64,000 nucleotides of DNA from Mucilaginibacter geliditolerans (GCF_014200495.1 NZ_JACHBY010000008.1:1-64000), one strand, 5' to 3'. Shown: positions 8,051-16,465, counted from the first letter of the stretch. A program made the numbers and translations. The notes: a model not told the origin generated them from the letters alone.

Positions 8051-9421
8051 ATGTTTGATTCGATTAAGAAAATATTTTCAAGTGAGGATGATTTGCCGGT
8101 GAATACAACCGGGAAACCAAATATCAGCAGGGAAAAATCTGCCGAGCTGTATGCTAAGGCTAAAACTTATTTCCCGGGTGGGGTTAACTCGCCGGTTAGG
8201 GCTTTTAAATCGGTATATGGTACGCCGCTTTTTATTGAAAAAGGTGATGGCAGCCATATTTGGGACGCCGATGGCAATGAATTCATTGATTTTTGCTGCT
8301 CATGGGGGCCGCTGATCTTAGGCCATAATAACGCCAAGGTTCGCGAAAAGGTGATCGAGGTAATGCAGAATGGCATGTCGTTCGGTGCGCCTACGGCTTT
8401 GGAAAATGAACTGGCAGAGCTCATCCTTAAAAACAATAAGTTTGTTGAAAAATTACGTTTTGTAAGCTCAGGAACCGAGGCCGTTATGTCGGCCATCAGA
8501 TTGGCCCGCGGCTATACCAAACGCGATAAAATATTAAAGTTTGAAGGCTGCTATCATGGCCATACCGATGCCTTGCTGGTAAAAGCAGGCTCAGGCTTGG
8601 TTACTTTTGGCGAAACCTCATCAGCAGGCGTACCCAAAGCATTTGCCGATGAAACCATTGTAGTTTCATTAAATGACACCGAAGCGCTAAAGAAAGCATT
8701 TGAAGAATTTAATGATCAGATAGCCGCGGTAATTATCGAGCCTATCCCTGCAAACAATGGCTTATTGCTGCAAAGCAAAGAGTATTTACAGTTTTTAAGG
8801 GAGATATGTACCCAAAACGGCACGTTGCTGATATTTGATGAAGTAATATCAGGCTTCAGGATCGGTTTTGAGGGTGCCGCTGGTCTTTACCAGATCAAGC
8901 CGGATATACTTACCTATGGTAAAATAATAGGCGGTGGTTTACCGGTTGGCTGTTATGGCTCATCTGACGAAATTATGGGCAGTGTATCGCCTGATGGTCC
9001 GGTTTACCAGGGTGGTACCTTATCGGGTAATCCGGTAGCTATGGCTGCAGGTATCGCGCAGTTAACCGAAGTACTGCGCATGGGTTTCTACCGTGATTTG
9101 GCTAATAAAACAGAAGAATTTACAGCATCAATACAACGTTTTGCATCAGCACGTAGTTATAAGTTTAAGGTATTCACTATCGGCTCTATGTTCTGGTTTG
9201 CTTTTACCGATAAGGAAACGATAACCAGGGCCGAAGAAATTGACCCGGCAAGCATGGATAAGTTCAAAGTAATGCACCACGAACTGATCAACAGGGGGGT
9301 ATATTTTGGCCCATCAGGTTATGAAGTCGGTTTTATATCATCGGCCCACACAAAAGTTGATTTGGAACGGGCAAAACGTGCTATATTTGATAGTCTGGAC
9401 CTTGTATTCAACACAAAATAA
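8051..9421 (+). CDS. hemL: Glutamate-1-semialdehyde 2,1-aminomutase
   Basis: A PLP enzyme converting glutamate-1-semialdehyde to 5-aminolevulinate, the second step of the C5 pathway. The 456-residue protein has YFPGGVNSPVRAF (40-52), SSGTEAVMSAIRLARG (139-154), the cofactor-binding DEVISGFR (263-270) and the PLP lysine Lys291 in LTYGKIIGGGLPVG. The N-terminus is about 25 residues longer than the usual 430-residue enzyme (MFDSIKKIFSSEDDLPVN...). This short charged extension may be real, since no closer start with good context precedes the conserved region. It is followed after 7 bp by the histidine kinase gene. Confidence 0.96.
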   Translation: MFDSIKKIFSSEDDLPVNTTGKPNISREKSAELYAKAKTYFPGGVNSPVRAFKSVYGTPLFIEKGDGSHIWDADGNEFIDFCCSWGPLILGHNNAKVREKVIEVMQNGMSFGAPTALENELAELILKNNKFVEKLRFVSSGTEAVMSAIRLARGYTKRDKILKFEGCYHGHTDALLVKAGSGLVTFGETSSAGVPKAFADETIVVSLNDTEALKKAFEEFNDQIAAVIIEPIPANNGLLLQSKEYLQFLREICTQNGTLLIFDEVISGFRIGFEGAAGLYQIKPDILTYGKIIGGGLPVGCYGSSDEIMGSVSPDGPVYQGGTLSGNPVAMAAGIAQLTEVLRMGFYRDLANKTEEFTASIQRFASARSYKFKVFTIGSMFWFAFTDKETITRAEEIDPASMDKFKVMHHELINRGVYFGPSGYEVGFISSAHTKVDLERAKRAIFDSLDLVFNTK

Positions 9422-9428
9422 AGAAGTT

Positions 9429-10310
9429 ATGGTAAAGCAGCGTTCATTAGTTATTTTTTATGCTCTTATTATTTACGCGGTAGCGCAATTGATTTGGTGG
9501 GCATATTACTTATACAGTTTGCAGCACAATCGCCTGGGTATGATACTGGGCGAAGGCTCCATGTTTGTTACCGTATTCGTGTTTGGCGCTATCAGCCTGC
9601 ACAAAACAGTTAACAGGGAAAGCAAACTGCAGGAACAGAAAAGGAATTTCCTGTTATCGGTAACCCATGAGCTGAAATCGCCGTTGGCCTCCATCAAAAT
9701 ATTACTGCAAACCATCCAAAAGAGGGATCTTACCAAAGTGCAGATCCTTGATTTTATAGATAAATCATTACTGGATATTGAGCGATTGGATGATATGGTA
9801 GAGAACATGCTGCTGGCATCAAAAATTGATAACCGCTCCTACACTTTCCCTAAAGCCAAGTTCAATTTGTCGGTTTTGGTTGATAGCATTGTTAACCGTT
9901 TGCAGGTTACCAAATGTGATTGTAACCAACAGGTGATAGATGCGGAAATAGAACCTAAAATTGAGATCACCGGCGATAAATTCGCGCTTACATCGGTAGT
10001 AACCAATTTGGTGGAGAATGCTATAAAATATTCCAGCCCGTGTGAGGTTGTTGCCGTAAAATTGTTTTCAAAGGACGACAAGGTATTTCTGCAGGTTGCA
10101 GACCATGGCATTGGAATAGCCGATGCGGAAAAAGGCCGTATCTTCGATAAATTTTATCGTGTGGGTAGCGAAGACACACGTAACACAAAAGGCACAGGTT
10201 TGGGGTTATACATTGTTAAGGAGGTGTTGGATAAACACGAAGCAAGTATAAAGGTTAAGGATAACCGCCCGGCAGGAAGCATTTTTGAAGTAACTTTTGC
10301 ATTAACCTAA
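9429..10310 (+). CDS. Sensor histidine kinase (two TM, HisKA-HATPase)
   Basis: A 293-residue membrane sensor kinase. Two helices (about 7-28 and 40-58) are joined by only about 12 residues, so there is almost no periplasmic sensing domain. The HisKA H-box SVTHELKSPLASIK has the phospho-accepting His80. The catalytic domain has the N-box NLVENAIKYSS, the G1 box DHGIGI and the G2 box GTGLGLYIVKEV. I set the start at ATG 9429, 7 bp after hemL stops. An upstream in-frame ATG at 9306 would overlap hemL by 116 bp with a non-membrane extension and is unlikely. With the response regulator 12 bp downstream it forms a two-component system inside the heme cluster; its signal is unknown. Confidence 0.93.
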   Translation: MVKQRSLVIFYALIIYAVAQLIWWAYYLYSLQHNRLGMILGEGSMFVTVFVFGAISLHKTVNRESKLQEQKRNFLLSVTHELKSPLASIKILLQTIQKRDLTKVQILDFIDKSLLDIERLDDMVENMLLASKIDNRSYTFPKAKFNLSVLVDSIVNRLQVTKCDCNQQVIDAEIEPKIEITGDKFALTSVVTNLVENAIKYSSPCEVVAVKLFSKDDKVFLQVADHGIGIADAEKGRIFDKFYRVGSEDTRNTKGTGLGLYIVKEVLDKHEASIKVKDNRPAGSIFEVTFALT

Positions 10311-10322
10311 ATAGTAAATTAT

Positions 10323-11030
10323 ATGCCAAACAAGAAGAGAATTTTATTAGCCGAAGATGAAGAGCATCTGTTAGAGGCCATTAAACTTAACCTGGAACTG
10401 GAAGGGTATAAAGTATCGACCGCTAAGAACGGCAAAAAGGCATTACAAATATTTAAAGAGGAACGTTTTAACCTGGTAATACTGGATGTTATGATGCCCG
10501 AGATAGATGGCTTTGTAGTTGCCGAAACCATAAGGCTTGAAAACACCGAGGTGCCTATCATGTTCCTGACCGCTAAAAACACTAACGAGGATAAAATATC
10601 GGGCCTTAAAAAAGGCGCTGATGATTATCTGACCAAACCTTTTAATCTTGAGGAGCTGATATTACGGGTAAATAACCTTGTAAAACGCAGCTTAAAAGGT
10701 GATGACCTTAAAGAGTTTAACAGCTATGTTATTGGCGATAAAACCATCCATTTCAACTCATTTGAGCTGGTGAATGCTGATGGATCTATCACTCCTTTAA
10801 CTAAAAAGGAAACCATGCTGCTGAAACTGCTTATTGAGCGCAGGAATGATGCGGTATCGCGCGAGCAAATACTGGAAACCGTATGGAACTATGATGTTTA
10901 CCCATCAACCCGTACCATTGATAATTTTATACTTACGTTCCGTAAATATTTTGAACCGGATCCTAAAAACCCGGTTTACTTTCACTCTATACGTGGTGTA
11001 GGTTATAAATTTACCGATAATCAGCACTAA
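10323..11030 (+). CDS. OmpR/PhoB-family response regulator
   Basis: A 235-residue DNA-binding response regulator. The receiver domain (about 5-120) has acidic residues Glu11-Asp12, the phospho-acceptor Asp55 (LVILDVMMPEIDG), the conserved Thr/Ala of FLTAK and Lys105 (YLTKPFN). The C-terminal winged helix (about 135-233) has LTKKETMLLKLLI, the recognition-helix segment STRTIDNFILTFRKYF and the wing RGVGYKF. It is almost certainly paired with the kinase 12 bp upstream and may regulate the surrounding heme genes. Confidence 0.95.
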   Translation: MPNKKRILLAEDEEHLLEAIKLNLELEGYKVSTAKNGKKALQIFKEERFNLVILDVMMPEIDGFVVAETIRLENTEVPIMFLTAKNTNEDKISGLKKGADDYLTKPFNLEELILRVNNLVKRSLKGDDLKEFNSYVIGDKTIHFNSFELVNADGSITPLTKKETMLLKLLIERRNDAVSREQILETVWNYDVYPSTRTIDNFILTFRKYFEPDPKNPVYFHSIRGVGYKFTDNQH

Positions 11031-11037
11031 GGAGTAA

Positions 11038-11559
11038 ATGTTCACTAATAACGCACGGATACTACTTGTAGGCATTTTTTTAGCCATGCAATTGTTCTTT
11101 ATTTATCAGCATGTATATGAGCTGGCCGCGGTAATGGTGCTGTTTGTGGTGCTGATTATATGGGGCTATTTTAAAGAGGGAACAGTTATACTGGCTGCCA
11201 AAAGTTTTCATAAAAAGGACTACGACAAAGCCGAATCATTGTTACGGCAAATTGCCCAACCCGCATGGCTGAGCAAAAAAAGGCGCGGCTTTTATGAGTT
11301 TATATTAGGCGGGGTAAGCCTGCAAAAACAGGATTATGACGCCGCCGAAAAACATTATGAGCTGGCTTCGCAATTCCCTTTACGCAGTGCTAACGACCAC
11401 GTTGCCGCTTTGGTGCATGTGGCGAACATCAGCATACGACAACAAAATTTTGATAAAGCACGTGCTTACCTGGAACTTGCCGGTAAGCATGAAGGTAAGA
11501 TCACTGCCAAAATGAAGGAAGTGATAGCCAAGCTTGAACTGGAACTAAAACAACACTAA
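11038..11559 (+). CDS. Small TPR membrane protein
   Basis: A 173-residue protein starting 7 bp after the response regulator stop (GGAGTAAATG, a usable ribosome-binding site). Two N-terminal helices (about 8-25 and 29-46) are followed by a soluble helical region with TPR-like spacing: SFHKKDYDKAESLLRQIA, LQKQDYDAAEKHYELAS and IRQQNFDKARAYLELAG. It is probably anchored in the inner membrane with the TPR domain in the cytoplasm. The function is unknown. Tight spacing with the two-component genes suggests a shared transcript and perhaps a scaffold role. A relation to the HemY-type TPR membrane protein found in proteobacterial heme operons is possible by layout only. Confidence 0.8.
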   Translation: MFTNNARILLVGIFLAMQLFFIYQHVYELAAVMVLFVVLIIWGYFKEGTVILAAKSFHKKDYDKAESLLRQIAQPAWLSKKRRGFYEFILGGVSLQKQDYDAAEKHYELASQFPLRSANDHVAALVHVANISIRQQNFDKARAYLELAGKHEGKITAKMKEVIAKLELELKQH

Positions 11560-11565
11560 TTTTTA

Positions 11566-11640
11566 AGAGCCAGGAATCAAGAATCAGGAATCAAGAAAGT
11601 AAAAAAGCATCTTGACTCTTAATTCTTGATTCTTGACTCT
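11566..11640. repeat. AATCAAG word hairpin upstream of hemE
   Basis: The 30-nt arms (11566-11595 and 11611-11640) match as inverted repeats at 25 of 30 positions around a 15-nt A-rich loop. Each arm is made by repeating the word GAATCAAG (left) or CTTGATTCTTGACT (right). It fills the gap between the TPR gene and hemE, up to 10 bp before the hemE ATG. Confidence 0.8.
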
Positions 11641-11649
11641 CTTCAACAC

Positions 11650-12675
11650 ATGAGAGATTCGTTATTAATTAAAGCAGCATTTTCAGAGGAAACACCACGA
11701 CCGCCGGTTTGGATGATGCGCCAGGCTGGCAGGTTTATGAAAGAGTATTGGGATATTAAAAACAAATATTCCTTTTTGGAAATGTGCAAAACCCCCGAGC
11801 TTGCCGCCGATGTAACCATGTTACCGGTTGACTTGTTAGGGATTGATGGTGCTATTTTATTTTCAGATATATTAGTTACCGGCGAAGCCATGGGCGGCGA
11901 TTTGAGCTTTACCCAGGGCGTGGGCCCTAAGTTTGCCAACCCGGTGCGTACAAAGGCTGATATTGATGCTTTGGATACACACGTGGTGCACAAACTGCAA
12001 TACGTAGCTGATGCCATTAAAGTGATACAGCAAAGGCTGAATGGCAGTATCCCACTGATAGGTTTTGCAGGCGCGCCGTTTACCGTAATGAGCTATTTGG
12101 TTGAAGGTGGATCATCAAAAGATTTTAAGCTGACCAAATTGATGCTACACAATGAGCCAGAAATGGCACATCAGCTGTTATCAAAAATTGCTACCGTTAC
12201 GGCAGATTACCTGAACCTGCAAATTGCAGCCGGTGTAAATGCCGTGCAGATATTCGACAGCTGGGCACAGGCTTTGGCATGGGATGATTACAAAGAATTT
12301 TCGCACCGCTATATTGTCGAGATCATCAGCAAACTGAACAGGAAAGATATCCCGGTGATCTCTTTCTGTAAAGGAAGCTCGGTTTTCGCACCGCTAATGG
12401 CAGAGGCTAAACCTGATGTGATCTCGATCGACTGGAATGTTGATTTGCTGGATATTAAGAAACGTTTACCTGCCGGCATAGCCGTACAGGGTAACCTTGA
12501 CCCGCATATTTTGTATGCTGATAAAAAGGTGATAAAAGAAAGGATCTACCGTTTGTTCGATAGGATGAAAGGTGAGAAGGGTTTCATATTTAATCTCGGT
12601 CACGGCATTATGCCTGATATACCGTTTGATAATGTGAAGTACGCGGTAGAGATAATAAAGGAATTCAAGTACTAA
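11650..12675 (+). CDS. hemE: Uroporphyrinogen decarboxylase
   Basis: It decarboxylates the four acetate side chains of uroporphyrinogen III to give coproporphyrinogen III. Both family signatures are present: PPVWMMRQAGRF near the N-terminus and GFAGAPFTVMSYLVEGG in the middle, with the C-terminal GHGIMPDIP loop. I place the start at ATG 11650 (341 residues). An in-frame TTG at 11626 would read eight residues (MILDSLQH) encoded by the intergenic word repeat and not conserved in the family. It continues the heme cluster and is followed by hemJ after 105 bp. Confidence 0.96.
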   Translation: MRDSLLIKAAFSEETPRPPVWMMRQAGRFMKEYWDIKNKYSFLEMCKTPELAADVTMLPVDLLGIDGAILFSDILVTGEAMGGDLSFTQGVGPKFANPVRTKADIDALDTHVVHKLQYVADAIKVIQQRLNGSIPLIGFAGAPFTVMSYLVEGGSSKDFKLTKLMLHNEPEMAHQLLSKIATVTADYLNLQIAAGVNAVQIFDSWAQALAWDDYKEFSHRYIVEIISKLNRKDIPVISFCKGSSVFAPLMAEAKPDVISIDWNVDLLDIKKRLPAGIAVQGNLDPHILYADKKVIKERIYRLFDRMKGEKGFIFNLGHGIMPDIPFDNVKYAVEIIKEFKY

Positions 12676-12676
12676 A

Positions 12677-12778
12677 CACGAATTTCACGAATTAAGGCGA
12701 ATTGTCACAAATTGCTTAACTAATTCGTGAAATTTGTTGATAATGAATATTCGTGTAATTCGATCTAATTCGTGAAAT
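12677..12778. repeat. AATTCGTGAAAT word hairpin between hemE and hemJ
   Basis: AATTCGTGAAAT occurs at 12722-12733 and 12767-12778 and as its exact reverse complement at 12682-12693, with further degenerate copies such as ATTCGTGTAATTCG. The element fills the whole gap from the hemE stop to 2 bp before the GTG start of hemJ, so it would sit in the hemJ ribosome-binding region. Confidence 0.75.
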
Positions 12779-12780
12779 AA

Positions 12781-13317
12781 GTGCTTTATCAATATATATT
12801 AGCCATACATATCATTTTTGTAGTCTGCTGGATGGCGGGGCTGTTTTATATTGTGCGCCTGTTTATTTACCATACCGAGGCACAGGATAAGCCCGAAACT
12901 GAACGCAAAATCCTATCCGACCAGTTCGAGATCATGGAGCGCCGGTTGTGGAACGTGATCACTATCCCATCCATGTTTATTGTATTAGCGGCGGGTATTA
13001 CCATGCTGGTATTCGACCCGGGATGGTTGCAGGAGCCATGGCTGCATATAAAGTTGTTTTTTGTGGGATGTTTGGTTATTTACCACTACATCTGCCAAAA
13101 CAAGATCAAGCAAATGCGTAGGGGCAAATTCAAATGGACATCAACCCAATTGCGCCTTTGGAATGAACTGGCTACTTTGCTGCTATTTGTAATTGTAATG
13201 TGCGCCGTTGTAAAGGATAATATCAATTGGCCTTATACCATTATCGGGCTTATAATTTTTGTTTTTGTGATGATGGCTGCAGTGAAGATCTATAAATATT
13301 ATAGGTTGAAGAAATAA
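12781..13317 (+). CDS. hemJ: Protoporphyrinogen oxidase HemJ
   Basis: A 178-residue integral membrane protein with about four or five helices (near 3-27, 57-78, 87-103, 125-142, 151-170). The N-terminal pattern ILAIHIIFVVCWMAGLFYIVRLFIYH, quoted here only as its start ILAIHIIFVVCW, is diagnostic of the HemJ (UPF0093) family, with the likely essential His10. A lysine is in WLHIKLFF. HemJ oxidises protoporphyrinogen IX to protoporphyrin IX and replaces HemG or HemY in many bacteria. The start is GTG (12781). It ends the heme cluster; hemH and the coproporphyrinogen oxidase gene are not in the window. Confidence 0.88.
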   Translation: MLYQYILAIHIIFVVCWMAGLFYIVRLFIYHTEAQDKPETERKILSDQFEIMERRLWNVITIPSMFIVLAAGITMLVFDPGWLQEPWLHIKLFFVGCLVIYHYICQNKIKQMRRGKFKWTSTQLRLWNELATLLLFVIVMCAVVKDNINWPYTIIGLIIFVFVMMAAVKIYKYYRLKK

Positions 13318-13324
13318 CTCTTAC

Positions 13325-13729
13325 TTAGCTGAAATTCATTGTTTTTAATGCTGAATTTTCAGCAATGAATTGAAAATCCCGATCATCATTCAATAAGATA
13401 ATATTATTCTTTATAGCATACACCGCTATAAGACAATCGTTCGGTTTTCTAATTGTAATTCCCTTTTTCCTTAGCTCTCGATAAAGTTGAGCAGCTTCAT
13501 TGGCTAATTTGTACGGCTCTTCAACAAGATAGGTTAAAGTCCTGAAATAATTAGCAACGGCTTTAAACTCATTATCGCTTACTATTCCTTGTAGTACTTC
13601 TTGTAAAATTACCGGGCAGGTAGCAATTATAACATCACTTAAGTTGTTTTTCAAGAATAAGCTGGCGTCAGTTTTTTTTGCTTTAAAGAAATTAATCCAT
13701 ACAGATGTGTCTACTAAAACAATATCCAT
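13325..13729 (-). CDS. PIN-domain toxin (VapC-like)
   Basis: A 134-residue PIN nuclease. The acidic centre can be read as Asp7 (VLVDTSVWI), Glu44 (ILQEVLQG), Asp98 (PNDCLIAVYA) and Asp115/Asp116 (LLNDDRDF). Family members cut specific RNAs, often tRNA anticodon loops or 23S rRNA. The start codon overlaps the antitoxin stop (TAATG), the usual coupling of a type II toxin-antitoxin operon. The genomic target is unknown. Confidence 0.9.
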   Translation of the reverse strand: MDIVLVDTSVWINFFKAKKTDASLFLKNNLSDVIIATCPVILQEVLQGIVSDNEFKAVANYFRTLTYLVEEPYKLANEAAQLYRELRKKGITIRKPNDCLIAVYAIKNNIILLNDDRDFQFIAENSALKTMNFS

Positions 13730-13914
13730 TATTCGTAGGCTTTCTCATCAACTTCAATCTTTCCCCAAAGCTCTGCTAGTTTTCTTTGATTTTCAATGGT
13801 AACATATAAACGCAATGCTTCCTCAACAACCGCTTTTTTGGTTTTAATATTACTCAACTTTTGAGCTTTTTTCATCAAGTCATCATCTATCTCAATATTT
13901 GTTCTCATACACAT
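13729..13914 (-). CDS. VapB-like antitoxin (ribbon-helix-helix)
   Basis: A 61-residue protein. The N-terminal strand RTNIEIDDDLMKKAQKL and the following helix with KTKKAVVEEALRLYV fit a ribbon-helix-helix DNA-binding dimer of the type II antitoxin VapB class. The C-terminal LAELWGKIEVDE would wrap the toxin. The start could also be the ATG at 13908 (MRTNIEIDD), which fits the family better by two residues. It precedes and overlaps the PIN toxin by one base. Confidence 0.88.
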   Translation of the reverse strand: MCMRTNIEIDDDLMKKAQKLSNIKTKKAVVEEALRLYVTIENQRKLAELWGKIEVDEKAYE

Positions 13915-13952
13915 GAATTTTAATAAAGGTACACAAAAAAGATATTTTTATA

Positions 13953-14489
13953 TCAATTTTTTAGGAAATAAACCACATCCCCATCAGCCTCTTCTTCACT
14001 CACATATTGATAACTTATATCCCGCTGAAAACTGCTTCTCTTTAATAAATTATTGGAGCCTTCATTATCCGGCTGTGTTAAAGCTAAAATTGTTTTTGCT
14101 TGCATGCTGTTAAATGCATACGCTATAATTTTCTCAACTACCTCAAGCATCAAGCCTTGTCCCTGGTATGTCGGGCTTAGTTCATAGCCTAAGTCTACTG
14201 TTTCATTTTCAAGGTTAAAGTTCCACAGACAAATGGTACCTATCAATGTATTATCAGTCTTTTTGGCGATGACCCAGTAAGCGCCAATACCATCATTGAG
14301 GTTCCCATCTATCTTTTTAACGAACGCTTCACATTCATCAATAGTGATAGATTTTGGCCTTTTCAGATATCTGTTTACTTTTTCATCCGAACGCAATTCC
14401 TGTAGTCGAGCGCAATCATTCTTGTCCAGCCTTCTTAATAACAAGCGGTCTGTTTGCAGATCGGGAAAGGGTATAAAGTTGGTGTTCAT
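13953..14489 (-). CDS. GNAT-family N-acetyltransferase (RimJ/RimL-like)
   Basis: A 178-residue acetyltransferase of the type that modifies N-terminal amines of ribosomal proteins or small molecules. LQTDRLLLRRLDKND is the standard N-terminal strand. IGTICLWNF and VDLGYELSPTYQGQGLMLEVV form the acetyl-CoA pyrophosphate loop region (Q/RxxGxG/A as YQGQGLM), and the C-terminal LKRSSFQRD strand follows. The substrate cannot be deduced. A near-match -7 element (TATCTTTA, 14494-14501, minus strand) lies only 4 bp before the ATG. Confidence 0.88.
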   Translation of the reverse strand: MNTNFIPFPDLQTDRLLLRRLDKNDCARLQELRSDEKVNRYLKRPKSITIDECEAFVKKIDGNLNDGIGAYWVIAKKTDNTLIGTICLWNFNLENETVDLGYELSPTYQGQGLMLEVVEKIIAYAFNSMQAKTILALTQPDNEGSNNLLKRSSFQRDISYQYVSEEEADGDVVYFLKN

Positions 14490-14583
14490 GGTATAAAGAT
14501 AATGCAGACTAAATGATTTTAAAAATGATTCACTTTCAGCTTAAAAAAAAGTTGACTAAATTCCCGATCTAAATCTACAGGAT

Positions 14584-15393
14584 TTGAAACGCTTAATTTT
14601 TACCCTGATCATCTGCACATTGGCAACAGGAGCATTTGCGCAAAACAGTAAAACGGATTCTGTTAAAACCAAAAAAGTATCCGGTCTTAAACTGAATTCC
14701 GTTGACGATGCCACAGATATCAACTTTAATAAAAGTAAGGATACCGTTATCCATGAGCATTCAAAAGCGTCGGGTTTTAGCTGGGGCTTAACGTTTGCCA
14801 GGTTTGATTTTGGTTTCAGTACGCTGCTTGATAATGGCAGCTTTAAGTTATCACCACAAAATGAATTTCTGCGTTACCGATCATGGAAAACCAGCAACGT
14901 AGGGTTTGATGTGATACAATTTAGCTACCGGTTTAATAGTTCGTTCAGGATGTACCTGTCGGGAGGGTTTGATTGGACAAATATCCGTCTGCGCGATAAT
15001 ATCACCATATTGCAAAACCAACCTGTGCTAACTTACCGACAGGATAATATAGATTACAGTAAAAACCGCTTTTCATCCACGTACCTGCGGATCCCGCTAA
15101 CGTTTGATTTTCGTACCAAAGAAGATTATAATGGAGGTAGTTTTCATTTTGTTTTCGGTCCGGAAGGCGGGGTGCTGCTGGGCGGCAAGGTTAAGCAGAT
15201 CAGCGATGAAAACGGCAAGCAAAAAGCTTTTAATGATTACCACTTCACTAAGTTTACTTATGGCCCGTTTTTGCGGGTTGGCTATGCGGGCTTTGGCATC
15301 TTCGCCAAGTATTATATGAATAATATGTTTGAGAATAGTCCTGAGCAGGATGGGTTGAAGAACTTCTCGTTCGGTATGTCATTTATCTTTTAA
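14584..15393 (+). CDS. PorT-like outer-membrane beta-barrel protein
   Basis: A 269-residue secreted protein. MKRLIFTLIICTLATGAFAQ is a clear signal peptide ending in AFA-Q. The mature part alternates polar and aromatic residues in amphipathic strands (GFSWGLTFARFDFGFST, FQFSYRFN-like, FRMYLSGGFDW, YLRIPLTFDF, GPFLRVGYAG) and ends in Phe (SFGMSFIF), as expected for Bam-inserted barrels. It probably has about eight to ten strands. The start codon is TTG (14584). The role is unknown. Confidence 0.82.
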   Translation: MKRLIFTLIICTLATGAFAQNSKTDSVKTKKVSGLKLNSVDDATDINFNKSKDTVIHEHSKASGFSWGLTFARFDFGFSTLLDNGSFKLSPQNEFLRYRSWKTSNVGFDVIQFSYRFNSSFRMYLSGGFDWTNIRLRDNITILQNQPVLTYRQDNIDYSKNRFSSTYLRIPLTFDFRTKEDYNGGSFHFVFGPEGGVLLGGKVKQISDENGKQKAFNDYHFTKFTYGPFLRVGYAGFGIFAKYYMNNMFENSPEQDGLKNFSFGMSFIF

Positions 15394-15450
15394 CCGTATT
15401 TGGTGTGTCATTTATGAAGGGCTGTTATTCAATAGCCTTTCCATTTTATG

Positions 15451-15458
15451 TATCTTTG
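15451..15458 (+). promoter_or_regulatory. Putative -7 element abutting a start codon
   Basis: TATCTTTG is a perfect TAnnTTTG match ending 5 bp before the ATG of the ABC ATPase gene at 15464. If used, transcription would begin at or next to the start codon, giving a leaderless mRNA. No convincing TTTG -33 element is seen. Confidence 0.4.
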
Positions 15459-15463
15459 ACGCA

Positions 15464-16465
15464 ATGGCTCCTCCACATTTTTTACAGGCAACCTCAATAA
15501 CAAAAAAATATCCCGGCGAAAGAGTTTCAGGTGTTTTAGACGTTAGCATCACCATAAATCCCGGCAAAATAACAGCAATAATTGGCGAAAGCGGCAGCGG
15601 AAAAAGTACACTGATGCGCCTGCTTTACGGTCTGCTTGCACCCGATGAAGGCGAAGTTCAATTTAAAGGCGATCGCATCTGGGGCCCGGCTGAAAAACTG
15701 ATCCCCGGGCATGATGCCATGAAAATGGTTACCCAGCATACTGACGACCTGAACTTATTTGCCAAGGTGTGGGATAACGTAGCCGTACTTTTACCCAATA
15801 TCAACATCCAGGCTAAGGAGGAGAAAGTTGCCACGGCGTTAAGCCTGCTCAACATGACCAAGCTGGCCAATAGCCGCGTGTTCGACCTGAGCGGTGGTGA
15901 GAAACAGCGGGTAGCATTAGCAAGGGCTATCATAACCCGCCCCGAAGTGCTTTTATTGGATGAACCCTTTAACCAGGTGGATACTTCGTTCCGAGAGGAT
16001 TTGCAGCAGGATATTCGCCAGATAGTAAAGGAAACCGGCCTTACGGTGATCATGGTATCGCACGACCCATCCGAAGTACTATCAATGGCCGATGAACTTG
16101 TGGTGATGAGGGATGGAAAGATCTTGGAATCGGGTGCACCTGTAGAGATCTACCAAAATCCTAAACACTTGTATACAGCAAGCCTGCTGGCTAATTGCAA
16201 TATACTGGATGCAGATAAGGCCAAAGTATGCGGCATTAAGCTTAAAGCTAAAAAGGATACCGCCGTTATTTATCCCGAATGGATTGAATTAAGCAGTAAT
16301 AAATCATCCGGGTGGAATATCAAAAGCATCCTGTTCAAAGGTTTTTATGAGGACCTGATACTTGAAAAGGAAGAAGTAGAACTGCGTGTTCGTAATTATG
16401 CAACGCATACCTATAAAGCAGGCGATAAGCTAAGTGTGAAAATAGGGAAGTGGCTGGAGTATTAA
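15464..16465 (+). CDS. ABC transporter ATP-binding protein (lone ATPase)
   Basis: A 333-residue ABC ATPase. Walker A is GESGSGKST (41-49), the Q-loop is near VTQHTDDLNLF, the signature is LSGGEKQR (142-149), Walker B is LLLDEP (163-168) and the switch His follows in VIMVSHDPSEV. The C-terminal region of about 100 residues (from about 235) looks like a TOBE-type small beta domain, as in iron or polyamine importers (FbpC/PotA class). No permease or binding protein is adjacent, so the transported substrate is open. Its stop codon overlaps that of the convergent methyltransferase in the shared TTAA. Confidence 0.88.
   Translation: MAPPHFLQATSITKKYPGERVSGVLDVSITINPGKITAIIGESGSGKSTLMRLLYGLLAPDEGEVQFKGDRIWGPAEKLIPGHDAMKMVTQHTDDLNLFAKVWDNVAVLLPNINIQAKEEKVATALSLLNMTKLANSRVFDLSGGEKQRVALARAIITRPEVLLLDEPFNQVDTSFREDLQQDIRQIVKETGLTVIMVSHDPSEVLSMADELVVMRDGKILESGAPVEIYQNPKHLYTASLLANCNILDADKAKVCGIKLKAKKDTAVIYPEWIELSSNKSSGWNIKSILFKGFYEDLILEKEEVELRVRNYATHTYKAGDKLSVKIGKWLEY

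Noticed and set aside
9306..9428. Upstream start of the histidine kinase at 9306
   Set aside because: It would overlap the end of hemL by 116 bp and add a non-conserved soluble stretch before the first membrane helix.
11626..11652. TTG at 11626 as hemE start
   Set aside because: The added eight residues come from the word repeat and the family begins at about the ATG 11650.
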